NCBI RefSeq assembly: GCF_003589925.1
Contig: NZ_CP032382.1
Location: 1,984,001-2,048,000, forward strand
Direction: 5' to 3'
Source: Chryseolinea soli
Lineage (GTDB): Bacteria; Bacteroidota; Bacteroidia; Cytophagales; Cyclobacteriaceae
Length of the DNA: 64,000 bases
Shown here piece by piece: positions 44,647-53,633 of the stretch. The position numbers and the translations under genes were made by a program. The notes under the pieces are model-generated. The model saw nothing but the letters and a program-made list of their open reading frames with translations. It was not told the origin of the DNA and did not search any database. The stretch's first letter is position 1; every line of letters begins with the position of its first letter.

Positions 44647-45129
44647 ATGAAAAAGATAAAGACCATCCCCTTCGACTTTGTTTTAGACGAGCTCTTTCCG
44701 GTCGACCCCGTCACGCGGCCCATGTTTGGCGGTTACGCGATCTACGTGAAAGATAAGATCGTGATGATGCTGCGCAAAAAAGACACGCTGGTCCACGACA
44801 ACGGTGTTTGGCTGGCCACCACGTTCGAACATCACGAGAGCCTCAGAAAAGAACTTCCTTCTATGCGCACGATCCGTTTGTTTGGTGGCAAAGAAAGCGG
44901 CTGGCAAAATTTGCCGGAAGACGCGCCTGATTTTGAGGAAGAGGTCAGTCATGCCTGTCGTCTTATTTTGAAGGGCGATGTTCGCCTGGGGAAAGTGCCC
45001 GCATCAAAAAAGAAGGCAACTCCTGCAAAAAAGAGTGCGTTGAAAAAGAAGAAGGTTCCGAAAAAGGCCACACCCGAAAAGAAACGACCCATCGGAGCGA
45101 AAAAGACCCTGAAAAAGAAGAAGTCGTGA
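44647..45129 (+). CDS. TfoX N-terminal-domain protein with lysine-rich tail
   Basis: 160 residues from the ATG at 44647; upstream in-frame starts at 44617 and 44593 are possible but add an unrelated polar segment. Residues about 1-115 match the TfoX N-terminal domain wording (ELFPVDPVTRPMFGGYAIYVKDKIVMML, then KELPSMRTIRLFGGKESGWQNLPEDAPDFEEEV). Residues about 118-160 are a Lys/Ala/Pro-rich tail (repeated KKAxP and KKKK) like histone H1 or Hc1. TfoX-type proteins control competence in gammaproteobacteria; in Bacteroidota the domain is of unknown role. The tail would bind DNA or RNA non-specifically. Confidence 0.75.
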   Translation: MKKIKTIPFDFVLDELFPVDPVTRPMFGGYAIYVKDKIVMMLRKKDTLVHDNGVWLATTFEHHESLRKELPSMRTIRLFGGKESGWQNLPEDAPDFEEEVSHACRLILKGDVRLGKVPASKKKATPAKKSALKKKKVPKKATPEKKRPIGAKKTLKKKKS

Positions 45130-45855
45130 TTATTTTACGACGGTGCTGAAAACGACGTTCACCCGCGTGTAGTACACCGTAGTGACGCCCTCAAACCCTG
45201 AGTCCGTTCCCACAAACAACCAAATCTCGCCATCGCCATTGCTGCGCGCGATAAACGGGGCGGCATTGGCAGATGCATTGGTGCGGGTGATCAGTGCATA
45301 TTCTGTAGACTGCTCTGGGGTGGCAATGTTGCCCAGCACGGTGGCCATCAGGCCGGAGTTGCTTTGATTGCCCTTGTCGAGGTTGAAAGTATATTGATTG
45401 CTTTCGATCACTTTTTTGGGTTCCATACCCGATGCGCCGGCCTTCAGAAACACGCCTTCACCCGGCGAGCCGCCCACGCCAGAGTATCCGCTGGGGGCAT
45501 TCGAGGCCAGCTCCACCTCAAACACTACCGTGTAGTCCGTGTTGGGGGAGAGACCGGTGAGTTTCTTCTTCATGAACATGAACAGGTCATCGCTATGATT
45601 GAAGCCCGACAGCATGACAGATTTCCCGGTGCCCGTACTCGCGGGGCGGTCGGTGTAGGCAAATTTTAATTCATAAAAGGTGGAATCGCCTTCGCCGGCA
45701 GGGAAGTCCGAAAAATCGACTTGCCAATCATCTTGAGAGACGGCGAAGTCGTTGCTATAGGACGACACCAAAATGCTGCCTTCGTCTTTCGACAGGCTGC
45801 ACGACGCCAATACAATCGATAACATGACACCAAAAAGCTTACCGCACGTTTTCAT
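45130..45855 (-). CDS. Lipoprotein of unknown function
   Basis: 241 residues from the ATG at 45853-45855; the open frame runs 27 codons further but MKTCGKLFGVMLSIVLASC is a lipoprotein signal with C19. The mature protein has beta-rich, sandwich-like sequence (TGLSPNTDYTVVFEVELAS) and ends VYYTRVNVVFSTVVK. It has no recognised catalytic motif and resembles exported carbohydrate-binding or Ig-like folds only in general character. It converges on the TfoX-like gene with its stop directly after it. Function unknown. Confidence 0.7.
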   Translation of the reverse strand: MKTCGKLFGVMLSIVLASCSLSKDEGSILVSSYSNDFAVSQDDWQVDFSDFPAGEGDSTFYELKFAYTDRPASTGTGKSVMLSGFNHSDDLFMFMKKKLTGLSPNTDYTVVFEVELASNAPSGYSGVGGSPGEGVFLKAGASGMEPKKVIESNQYTFNLDKGNQSNSGLMATVLGNIATPEQSTEYALITRTNASANAAPFIARSNGDGEIWLFVGTDSGFEGVTTVYYTRVNVVFSTVVK

Positions 45856-46026
45856 ATTCTGTTTTTCATACCCATAGACACGGCCCCTTGTGCAAAGGTT
45901 GGAACCCGCGATACCGCAAATAAGGTACCATCCCAAACTAAAAATATAAAACTTACGTCACTCATAAGAGAACTCAGATTTCAAAAGTATCGTTCTACCG
46001 ACTATATTATATTGTTTTTAGCGCCT

Positions 46027-48405
46027 ATGCAACATTCTACACTCCACGGTCAATTTCCCTTTCACTCCAAGCTCAGTCTGAAGCTGCTCATCGAGTATTG
46101 GGAGCGCACCATCGCGCAAGGCAACGTACCCGATTTTGCAAAGAACATGATGGCCTACCTGGATGATGCGCCAGAGTTGCGTCAACCCATCGAAGATTTT
46201 GCCGTTGTCGAAAAACACCGAACATTCATCAACTTCCTGATGTCGGCAGTATTGCCCCCGGCAAACCAGGACACCGAGCGTGCCGCCGCCATTCTTCCGT
46301 TCCAATTCAAATCCATCTATAGCACCCGTGCCTTCGACAAAACGCTCGACATGAAGCGCATCGAAGAAATGGTGGTCACCAATTTCCCGGACAACCACAT
46401 GACCCTCGGCAAAACCGTGAAAGCCTGTCTGCTGATCCTGGAAAAATTCTACGGCTACAAACTCGACCTGGACAAACCCATTCTGTTCACGATCCCCGAC
46501 CCGAAGACCAGTCTTGAAAAAGTATATAAGATAGAGATCAGCCACCAGTTCTGCGAGATCATTTGCAAGACCACACCCAAGCCCATCGAAAAACATGTGC
46601 TGAAGTTTTTGATGGAAAAGATCTACGACGTTGACCTGTGGTTGCAATACATCCGCCCGGAAGATTACGAATTCTGGGGTTTCATTGAAATGAGACTGAT
46701 CGATGTGACGGAGCAGGAAATGCTGTCGTCTATAAAATACGATTTGCTGAAAAAGAACGCTGTGGTACGCGAAGAAAGCTTCTCGGCCATTCAGCAGAAA
46801 TTGCGCTCGCTTTTTGGTATCCCCGAAATGAAGCTGGGCATTGCCTACATGGACCCCAGCAACAACATCATCCTCAACAACGGCTCGTCGCAATGCTGGA
46901 AGAGTTTGGCCGATCGCCCCACCGACGATCGCCCCTGCGACGACTATACGGGCTCGGTCTATGAAAGAAGCTGGATCGAGAAACGCTATGTGACCGTAGA
47001 GAATTTGAGGGAATATCCGTTCCCGTCCAAGGTAGAGGAATCGTTGCTGGCGAATGGCATCAACAACATTTTGCTTGCGCCGCTCATCGACGAAGGCGAA
47101 ACCATTGGCATGTTGGAGTTGGCCACGTCTACACCCGGACAGCTCAACCCGATCAGCGCCCACAAAGTGGAGAACGTGTTGCCGATGTTTACCGCCGCCG
47201 TGAAGCGGGTCAAAGAAGAAATGTCGACCGAAGTGCGGGCCCTGATCCAGGAAGAGTGCACGGCGATCCACCCCAGCGTGCAATGGCGCTTCTTCGACGC
47301 CGGCGTGAAGCTGATGAACCAGCGCCGCCACGACGACAAAGCGATCATGGAGGAAATTGTTTTCAAGGATGTGTATCCGTTGTTCGGTCTGTCGGATGTG
47401 CGCAACTCATCGATCGAGCGCAACAACGCGATCCAAAAAGATTTCCAGCAAAACCTGAAGCTGGCCAAAGACCTGCTGCAAAAAATCTACGAACAGAAAA
47501 AACTGCCCTTGGTGGAGGAAGTGATCTTCAAAACCGAAGAGCAGCAACAAAAAATAAATCGCGGCCTCGCCTCCGGCGACGAAAGCAACGTGATCGAATT
47601 TCTGAAAACGGAGATCCATCCCCTGATCCAGCATTTTGAAGAAGACGGAGAATTAAAGAAGCACATCGTTCGCTACCGCGCACACCTCGATCCTGTGTTT
47701 GGTGTGGTTTATAAACGACGCAAGGCGTTTGAAGAAGACCTGGCCCTCATCAACCGCACCATCGGTAACCACCTGGATGAAGCGGAAGTGAGCGCGCAGG
47801 AAATGTTTCCGCATTACTTCGAAAAGTATAAGACCGATGGCGTGGAATTCACCCTGTACGTTGGCAGTTCGCTGGTGAAAGGAAAAACATTCGACACGTT
47901 CTATCTGAAGAATTTTCACCTGTGGCAGTTGGTCACCATGGTAGAGATCCATCGCAAAATGGAAGCGCTGAAGCCCCGCTTGAAAAATAACCTGGACATC
48001 ACCCAGTTGATGTTGGTATATGACCAACCGATCTCCATCCGTTTCCGCGCCGACGAAAAACAATTCGACGTCGATGGCGCCTACGATATCCGCTATGAGA
48101 TCGTGAAAAAGCGTATCGACAAGGCCCATATCAAAAACACAGGCGAACGTCTCACGCAACCCGGCAAGATTGCCGTGGTGTATAACCAGGCAAAAGTGGA
48201 GGATGAATATCGCCGCTATTTCCACTACCTGGCCGGTAAAAAGTTGATCACGGGCGAGGTGGAGGAATTGGAGTTGGAAGAGCTTCCTGGCGCCACCGGC
48301 CTGCGGGCGTTGCGCATTCACCTGGCCGACCCTGAAAAAGAGCCCGCTACGCATCAAAAAGACGATTTGCTGAAGGATATAGAAGATGCGTTGAGGCTTC
48401 ATTAA
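46027..48405 (+). CDS. Large GAF-domain protein of unknown function
   Basis: 792 residues from the ATG at 46027 (TTG at 46012 is an alternative). There is no signal peptide. A central region, about residues 250-390, looks like a GAF domain (GIAYMDPSNNIILNN, then SLLANGINNILLAPLIDEGETIGMLELAT). The flanks are long and helical: residues 1-240 and 400-790 hold few hydrophobic stretches and no HisKA, HATPase, cyclase or EAL motif, so there is no visible output domain. Similar long GAF proteins occur in Cytophagales with no known function. It could be a ligand-binding scaffold. Confidence 0.72.
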   Translation: MQHSTLHGQFPFHSKLSLKLLIEYWERTIAQGNVPDFAKNMMAYLDDAPELRQPIEDFAVVEKHRTFINFLMSAVLPPANQDTERAAAILPFQFKSIYSTRAFDKTLDMKRIEEMVVTNFPDNHMTLGKTVKACLLILEKFYGYKLDLDKPILFTIPDPKTSLEKVYKIEISHQFCEIICKTTPKPIEKHVLKFLMEKIYDVDLWLQYIRPEDYEFWGFIEMRLIDVTEQEMLSSIKYDLLKKNAVVREESFSAIQQKLRSLFGIPEMKLGIAYMDPSNNIILNNGSSQCWKSLADRPTDDRPCDDYTGSVYERSWIEKRYVTVENLREYPFPSKVEESLLANGINNILLAPLIDEGETIGMLELATSTPGQLNPISAHKVENVLPMFTAAVKRVKEEMSTEVRALIQEECTAIHPSVQWRFFDAGVKLMNQRRHDDKAIMEEIVFKDVYPLFGLSDVRNSSIERNNAIQKDFQQNLKLAKDLLQKIYEQKKLPLVEEVIFKTEEQQQKINRGLASGDESNVIEFLKTEIHPLIQHFEEDGELKKHIVRYRAHLDPVFGVVYKRRKAFEEDLALINRTIGNHLDEAEVSAQEMFPHYFEKYKTDGVEFTLYVGSSLVKGKTFDTFYLKNFHLWQLVTMVEIHRKMEALKPRLKNNLDITQLMLVYDQPISIRFRADEKQFDVDGAYDIRYEIVKKRIDKAHIKNTGERLTQPGKIAVVYNQAKVEDEYRRYFHYLAGKKLITGEVEELELEELPGATGLRALRIHLADPEKEPATHQKDDLLKDIEDALRLH

Positions 48406-48436
48406 GTGAGCCCTGTTTGCTACCTTCGGAGAGTCT

Positions 48437-48967
48437 ATGAAAAGGCTCCCACTTCTTTGCGGCTTGTTGCTAGCGATCTTTTCCTGTAAGGAGATCTCGT
48501 ACAAAGAGCCTCAGCCACGGGGCAAAGCTATCCTCACCACCGTGCCGGCAGAGCTTCACGGCATGTATGTGCTGTCGGACGACAAGGAAACATCAAAAGA
48601 CACCCTCATCATTACTTCCAGCGGTTACCGCGTGGTGAGCGACCGCAAGGAAAGTCCATTGGGGGATAGCCTGGTTTTGAAATACTACAAAGGCTATTAT
48701 TTCTTGAGCATTAATGAAAATCCCGAATGGCTTTTGCGTGTGGTGAAACGGCAACCCAATGGTGACCTGGCGTATTTTTCGATGGATACCGACGAAAAAA
48801 ATTTCAACCAGTTGTTGAGGAATCTCACCAAGGAAACAACCGTCGATTCCGTTGTCATAAAAGGCGAGAAGCTTTATCAGATCAATCCCTCTGCGAGCAA
48901 ACTCATGAAGCTGATCAAGAAAGGTTATTTCAAGCAGGCCCTCATCATGAAAAAGATGAATCCGTAG
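48437..48967 (+). CDS. Lipoprotein of unknown function
   Basis: 176 residues with a lipoprotein-like signal ending in SC (C17, MKRLPLLCGLLLAIFSC). The rest is a small alpha/beta protein with no recognised motif (HGMYVLSDDKETSKDTLIITSSGYRVV). It starts 31 bases after the GAF gene on the same strand and may share its transcript; a TACCTTCG element at 48421-48428 could also serve as its own promoter. No function can be assigned. Confidence 0.68.
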   Translation: MKRLPLLCGLLLAIFSCKEISYKEPQPRGKAILTTVPAELHGMYVLSDDKETSKDTLIITSSGYRVVSDRKESPLGDSLVLKYYKGYYFLSINENPEWLLRVVKRQPNGDLAYFSMDTDEKNFNQLLRNLTKETTVDSVVIKGEKLYQINPSASKLMKLIKKGYFKQALIMKKMNP

Positions 48968-48999
48968 CGCATCGACGCACCATCTTCATTTTCAGGATA

Positions 49000-49028
49000 A
49001 AAAAAAGACGACCCGCCATCGGGTCGTC
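49000..49028 (-). terminator. Terminator of the thioredoxin-fold gene at 49055
   Basis: A 9-base perfect stem (GACGACCCG at 49007-49015 with CGGGTCGTC at 49020-49028) and a tetraloop are followed on the minus strand by a T tract, ending the gene at 49055-49594. Confidence 0.85.
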
Positions 49029-49054
49029 AGTATCAGTAAACCTATTAAAAAGTC

Positions 49055-49594
49055 TTATTCCAGAACAGCTTCCACGTCATCCATTTTTGCCGTTGTAAAT
49101 TTTCCGGAGGTTGCGTGAATAATTTTTCCGTCGGCATCCAGCACGAAGAAATAGGGGATGTCCTTCTTTTCAAAGTCGAGCGCTTCCTTGTAAGGTTTTA
49201 GCTCGCCGCGATAGAAAAGAATGTAGGGGAGGAGTTGCGGATCGACATTTTTTATGGCTTTGCGTTTGGCGGTGCCCGTGGCGGCGGCGTTCACACCGGT
49301 GAACATGGGAACGAAATAAACATTCACATCATAGGCAAAGCTGGACATAAGCCCTTTGTTCTTTTGGATGAATTTTTCAAATACGGGTTGGAACCAGGAG
49401 TTCAGTTCATCTTCCGATTTTTTTGAATACGCCAATCCCAACAAGGTGTATTTGCCTTTTACATCTTGCGGGAGTTTAACTTTTTTATCTTCAACGGTTT
49501 CAGCTTCCATGTCGGGGAACAGTTTACCTGTTACCTGCGAAAAGGAAGAAAGGGACAAAAGAAGCCCCATAAACAACAAGCCTAATTTTTTCAT
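49055..49594 (-). CDS. Exported thioredoxin-fold protein without active-site cysteines
   Basis: 179 residues. A signal peptide (MKKLGLLFMGLLLSLSSFSQ) precedes a peroxiredoxin/thioredoxin-like fold: KLFPDMEAETVEDKKVKLP, then YTLLGLAYSKKSEDELNSWF at the position where a redox site would be, then the closing PYFFVLDADGKIIHATSG, which is a typical AhpC/TSA end strand. No cysteine occurs anywhere in the mature chain, so it cannot be a thiol enzyme. The LAYSKKSEDELNSW region is reminiscent of the Atp10-type ATP-synthase assembly proteins, but this is a weak comparison. Function unknown. Confidence 0.65.
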   Translation of the reverse strand: MKKLGLLFMGLLLSLSSFSQVTGKLFPDMEAETVEDKKVKLPQDVKGKYTLLGLAYSKKSEDELNSWFQPVFEKFIQKNKGLMSSFAYDVNVYFVPMFTGVNAAATGTAKRKAIKNVDPQLLPYILFYRGELKPYKEALDFEKKDIPYFFVLDADGKIIHATSGKFTTAKMDDVEAVLE

Positions 49595-49725
49595 AACGTA
49601 GTTTTGGTTTGAAGTTGAAGGTACGAAAACCGCGCCAGAAGAACGGTTGTCTTCCTTTGGTCAACGCTTTTTGCGAGACGTAAAGCAAAAGACGCAGTTG
49701 GATGGCGTTGCGAAGCTTTCGTGTT

Positions 49726-49807
49726 TTTCACCGCAAAGACGCAGACGCGCAAAGTTTGGCGCAAAGACGTTGCATTTACTTTGCGTCTTAGCGCCATTGC
49801 GGTGAAA
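49726..49807. repeat. Intergenic palindromic repeat (CGCAAAGACGC type)
   Basis: The stretch opens with TTTCACCGCAAAGACGC and closes with the near-complement of this (GCGTCTTAGCGCCATTGCGGTGAAA), enclosing further CGCAAAG units, so it can fold into an imperfect hairpin of about 80 bases. This CGCAAAGACGC / GCGTCTTxGCG wording is familiar to me as a dispersed intergenic repeat in several bacterial groups. Only one copy is seen here, with a degenerate piece just upstream (near 49680-49695). Confidence 0.6.
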
Positions 49808-49813
49808 TCTATT

Positions 49814-50401
49814 TTAGTGCACCCATTTTATTTTCTCCGCAACGGGTTTTCGCTTTCCTTCGGGGAGAGGTCCTTTGGGGACACCCACGTGAAAAAATCC
49901 GATCAGCTTATCGGCGTCGCTCCAGCCGAAGAATGTTTTTGCTTCTTCAAAATACGTAACCCCTCCCGTACTAAGATATCCACCCACGCCATAGGCGGTG
50001 GCGGTGAGATACATGTTTTCGATGGCGCAAAAGACGGCGCCGATTTCCTCGATCTCGGGCACGGCTCTCTTTTCATCGCGCTTCATGCCGATGGCAATGA
50101 TGTGCGATGAAAGCAAAGGCTTGCTGAGCAGGCCTTGGTATTTATCTTCATTAAAAGTACCGTTGGCGGTGGTTACCTTTTTGTAGAGCTCGGCTTGAAA
50201 CACCGCAAGTTGCAGAATGCCTTGGCCGGTGAAAACCACAAAGCGCCAAGGCTCCGTGAACTTGTGTGTGGGCGCCCAGTTGGCGTTGTAAAGCATTTGC
50301 TCAACGATGGCGTCGTTCACGCGAGCGCCGCTATATTGGGCCTGGAACACGGAACGGCGTTTTTTGATCAGCGCGTTGACAATATCGGGATCAATATTCA
50401 T
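49814..50401 (-). CDS. Nitroreductase family protein
   Basis: 195 residues, one nitroreductase domain: KKRRSVFQAQYSG with the FMN-binding Arg cluster, MLYNANWAPTHKFTEPWRFVVFTG, and AVFCAIENMYLTATAYGVGGYLSTGG at the end of the domain. Short, single-domain members like YdjA reduce nitro compounds or quinones with NAD(P)H through FMN. The substrate is not evident. The gene ends just inside the palindromic repeat region and is divergent from the beta-barrel lipoprotein gene. Confidence 0.88.
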   Translation of the reverse strand: MNIDPDIVNALIKKRRSVFQAQYSGARVNDAIVEQMLYNANWAPTHKFTEPWRFVVFTGQGILQLAVFQAELYKKVTTANGTFNEDKYQGLLSKPLLSSHIIAIGMKRDEKRAVPEIEEIGAVFCAIENMYLTATAYGVGGYLSTGGVTYFEEAKTFFGWSDADKLIGFFHVGVPKGPLPEGKRKPVAEKIKWVH

Positions 50402-50447
50402 TTGTTTTCTTTTTCATAAATTTACAAGAATCAAAACGTTTTATAGC

Positions 50448-51182
50448 ATGAAAAAATGTCTACTCTTCATCACGATAACGATCGCCATAAGCGCCTGTGC
50501 TCCGACCTACGTGCCCAACATGCGCAACTCTCCCTTGTTTCGAAAGGCGGGAGAGTTCCAAGGCTCGGTGCAATTTGGTAACGGCCTCGATGCGCAAGCC
50601 GCCATTGCGGTGACCAACCACATCGGCGTAATCGGCAATTACTCCTATGCGGACCACACTTCGTATACAAGCAACGACGACGACTATCATCGCCACAAGC
50701 TTCTCGAAGCAGGCCTGGGCTATTATGAAAACGAAGGCAACTGGTGCTACGAAGTATATGCCGGCTATGGAAAGGGAGAAGGCTCCAGCTATGACAACTA
50801 CGAATTCTGGGGAACACAATCGGCACGGTCCACCGGAAAATTTGAACGCTATTTTATTCAGCCCGGCTTCGGATATAACAAGAAGGTTTTTCACTTTTCC
50901 ATTATCCCGCGGATCTCGGTGGTCAACTTCACGGAATTTACGACGGACGCCACCATCACACAGCCCATTCACCTGGGCAACAATTACAAAGTTTTTGTCG
51001 AACCCGCCTTCATGGGCCGCGTGAACCTGATGGACAATCACATGTTCTTTTGCTTTCAAGCCGGAGTTTCGATGGCTACCACCTCGGTATATTACGACTA
51101 CCGATGGTTTCAGATGTCGACGGGAATCGGTTTTCGCATCGGCGGATGGAAGAAAGATTCCGCTACGGACGCGACGAAATAA
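50448..51182 (+). CDS. Beta-barrel-like lipoprotein
   Basis: 244 residues from the ATG at 50448; the frame is open 47 codons further but MKKCLLFITITIAISAC is a lipoprotein signal (C17). The mature chain alternates Gly/aromatic-rich strands (NYSYADHTSYTSNDDD, YEVYAGYGKGEGSSYDNYEFWG, SVYYDYRWFQMSTGIGFRIGGWKK) that look like an 8- to 10-stranded outer-membrane barrel. The cysteine directly at the start would tether the N-terminus to the membrane. Related short barrel lipoproteins are common in Bacteroidota with no assigned role. Confidence 0.7.
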   Translation: MKKCLLFITITIAISACAPTYVPNMRNSPLFRKAGEFQGSVQFGNGLDAQAAIAVTNHIGVIGNYSYADHTSYTSNDDDYHRHKLLEAGLGYYENEGNWCYEVYAGYGKGEGSSYDNYEFWGTQSARSTGKFERYFIQPGFGYNKKVFHFSIIPRISVVNFTEFTTDATITQPIHLGNNYKVFVEPAFMGRVNLMDNHMFFCFQAGVSMATTSVYYDYRWFQMSTGIGFRIGGWKKDSATDATK

Positions 51183-51220
51183 AAAAAATCGCCGCCTCGA
51201 AAGGGGCGGCGATTTTTTTT
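51181..51220. terminator. Bidirectional terminator
   Basis: A perfect AT-flanked stem (ATCGCCGCC at 51188-51196 with GGCGGCGAT at 51205-51213) with A and T tracts lies between convergent genes. Confidence 0.9.
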
Positions 51221-51242
51221 AACACAAATTTCTTAACACCCA

Positions 51243-52355
51243 CTATTTCGGGAACAAGCTGGCGTCGATGTTGGGAACGACTTTTATGGCGTTCTTGTAG
51301 TAGATCTTTTTCAACACATCATCGGGAAGATCAAGGCCATACATTCGCCAGAAGGCGTGGTAGCGCTTGTGATATGGAAAATAATCGTCGGCGGTTTCGA
51401 GCACGCGGAAATAGGTGGAGTATTCTTCGGGTACCCACGAATCTTTGCCAAACATGACACGATCCTGGTATTTGATGAGGAACGCGCGGCCTGCACGCGG
51501 TTGACGGCCCAACTCGGCGATCACGGCACCGAGCTCGCAATACATGTTGGGCATCTGATCCAACAACTCGCCAAGCTTTTTCAGATCGTTGGCATACCAT
51601 CCCATATGGGCATTGATGAATTTTGTCTTCGGATGTTTTTTAAACATGCGGTGCTGTTCGGCGATCACGGTTTCCCACGATGTGGTGTCGGCGTCGTGTC
51701 TTCTGCCCGGATGAAGTTTCAGCTCCAGCCAGCGTTCGTTATTCTTATCGATCGGTTGCCAGAATTGTTTGGGGTCGGCGCTGTGGATGAACACGGGGAT
51801 ACCCAGTTGACCGCATTTGTCCCAGATGGGATCGATGCGCGGGTCGTCGATGTGGATGCGGCGGCCTTTGCTGTCCACGGCAAATAGCCCGAGCGTTTTA
51901 TAGATCTTCAAGCCGTTGGCGCCTTTTTTCACATCGTCTTCCAGTTGTTTGAGCATGCGGCCCTGCCACTCGGGATCATCGATCGCGGCAAAATCCATGT
52001 TGGTGAAAACGATAAGGCGCTTGGGGTTGGTCTTCTTCACGTTCTCCAACGACTTATCCAGGTGCTCGGTGCTGCCCCGGCCGCGGCCGCTCAGGTTCAC
52101 CATCACGGCCATGTTGAGTTGGTCCATTTCTTTGAGCAGGGCGTTGAGGTCCTGCGTGGGCATGTTGAACTGATGGTTGTGCACATCGACGAAGGGATAT
52201 TTGGCGCGGGTGAGCACATGTTCCGGAACCACCAGCGTCGACGGCGGATCGTAGTCTTCAAAATCCATTTTCATGTCTAACGGTCTTTCCTGCGCACAGG
52301 CCTGGATCACGCTCAGGAAGGCCAGGGTGCCGATGTAGATTCTTTTCATGTTCAT
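51243..52355 (-). CDS. Amidohydrolase (metal-dependent hydrolase, family 2)
   Basis: 370 residues from the ATG at 52353-52355 (Met at 52349 is an alternative). The signal VIQAC (C20) is lipoprotein-like. The TIM-barrel metal site reads VDVHNHQF (HxH), LKIYKTLG with a Lys that could be carbamylated or contact the metal, FIHSADP, FINAHMGW and a final GKDSW Asp. These match amidohydrolase-2/ACMSD-like enzymes, which decarboxylate or hydrolyse small acids, but the export signal sets this one apart and the substrate is unknown. It shares a terminator with the barrel lipoprotein. Confidence 0.82.
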   Translation of the reverse strand: MNMKRIYIGTLAFLSVIQACAQERPLDMKMDFEDYDPPSTLVVPEHVLTRAKYPFVDVHNHQFNMPTQDLNALLKEMDQLNMAVMVNLSGRGRGSTEHLDKSLENVKKTNPKRLIVFTNMDFAAIDDPEWQGRMLKQLEDDVKKGANGLKIYKTLGLFAVDSKGRRIHIDDPRIDPIWDKCGQLGIPVFIHSADPKQFWQPIDKNNERWLELKLHPGRRHDADTTSWETVIAEQHRMFKKHPKTKFINAHMGWYANDLKKLGELLDQMPNMYCELGAVIAELGRQPRAGRAFLIKYQDRVMFGKDSWVPEEYSTYFRVLETADDYFPYHKRYHAFWRMYGLDLPDDVLKKIYYKNAIKVVPNIDASLFPK

Positions 52356-52523
52356 GCTAAAAAAGTTGCCCTGAAGATAACGGGAATCGCGAAAGCGTGG
52401 ATAAAAATTTTTCAGACGGACCAAACCGTATTTAAGGTATAGGGCCACCGATTTCGCCGTGTGATGCGGGAGGGGCCGGATTTTATTTTTACCTTGGGGG
52501 TTGATTCATCCTAATCCAGCGAC

Positions 52524-53633
52524 ATGAAAAAGTTCGCCTTCATTTTTTTAGCACTCCTTATTTTTTGTGCCGCTCCCGCGCAAGATCCGCAGCTCGACCC
52601 GGCCAAAAAGAAGCTCCAGGCAAACGACTTTGCCGGCGCCAAAACGGAGCTCACCAAGATCATCGACGCCAACCCAAAGAACAAGGCAGCCTTCAACCTG
52701 CGGGGCCAGGCCAAGGCAGGGCTCGACGACTTTTATGGAGCCATCGGTGACTACAATTTTGCCCTGGAAACGGATTCCACCTATGCCGAAGCGCTCAACA
52801 ACCGCGGCGAAGCCAAAATGGCCCTGGGTGACGACGAAGGCGCTATTCTGGATTTTGGAAAAGCTTTAAAATTCAACCCCAAGTTCGCGGAAGCCTATAC
52901 CAACCGTGGCCTGGCAAAATATAATGTGGAAGACCTGCAAGGTGCTTACTTCGATTTCTCGAAGGCCCTGGAACTGGGACCCGTGGACGCCGACAAATAT
53001 TTTAACCGCGGCGTGGCGAAGGCCGAACTCGGCGAATTTGTAAGCGCCATCGACGACTACACCAAAGCCATCGAATTGGATAAAACGGACCCGGCCCTTT
53101 ACAACTTCCGGGGTGTGGCACATTACAATGTGGGCAATCTCGACCAGGCCATTGCCGACTATGACGAGGCCATAAAACTGGAGAGTAAGGACCCCCAGAT
53201 GTACGAAAACCGGGCCCTGGCCAAAGGAGCGAAGCAGGACTTTAAGGGCGCCGTGGAGGACTATACCAAAGCGATCCAGCTAGACCCCGACGAACCCGAG
53301 ACATATAACCTGCGGGGTGTAACAAAATATAGCCTCGAAGACCAGGACGGCGCCATTGCCGACTACACCAAAGCCATCTCCCTGGATGCCACAAACCCCG
53401 TTTACTTCGACAACCGGGCCCTGAGCAAGACCGAAAAAGAAGACTATGCCGGCGCCGTGGAGGACTACTCGGCGTCCATCGAATTATATCCCAACGACCC
53501 CGAAACTTTCTACCAACGCGGATTAGTGAAATTGAGCATGAACAACAAATATGATGCATGCCTCGATTTTAAACGGGCCGAAGATCTCGGCTCGGCCGAT
53601 GCCAAAACCGCGATCAAGAAAAATTGCAAGTGA
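52524..53633 (+). CDS. Secreted protein of tandem TPR repeats
   Basis: 369 residues: a signal peptide (MKKFAFIFLALLIFCAAPAQ) then about nine or ten tandem 34-residue TPR units, each with the NRGxAKxxLGxxxxAIxDYxKAIELxP pattern (for example NRGEAKMALGDDEGAILDF, then NRGVAKAELGEFVSAIDDY). The repeat units are close in sequence, which suggests recent internal duplication. Such proteins are protein-interaction scaffolds at the cell surface or in the periplasm. Its stop overlaps the GTG start of the lipid kinase gene, so the two are coupled. Confidence 0.85.
   Translation: MKKFAFIFLALLIFCAAPAQDPQLDPAKKKLQANDFAGAKTELTKIIDANPKNKAAFNLRGQAKAGLDDFYGAIGDYNFALETDSTYAEALNNRGEAKMALGDDEGAILDFGKALKFNPKFAEAYTNRGLAKYNVEDLQGAYFDFSKALELGPVDADKYFNRGVAKAELGEFVSAIDDYTKAIELDKTDPALYNFRGVAHYNVGNLDQAIADYDEAIKLESKDPQMYENRALAKGAKQDFKGAVEDYTKAIQLDPDEPETYNLRGVTKYSLEDQDGAIADYTKAISLDATNPVYFDNRALSKTEKEDYAGAVEDYSASIELYPNDPETFYQRGLVKLSMNNKYDACLDFKRAEDLGSADAKTAIKKNCK

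Noticed and set aside
46018..47331. A 437-codon minus-strand frame inside the GAF gene.
   Set aside because: It has no motif, a shadow composition, and the GAF-containing plus frame is clearly coding.
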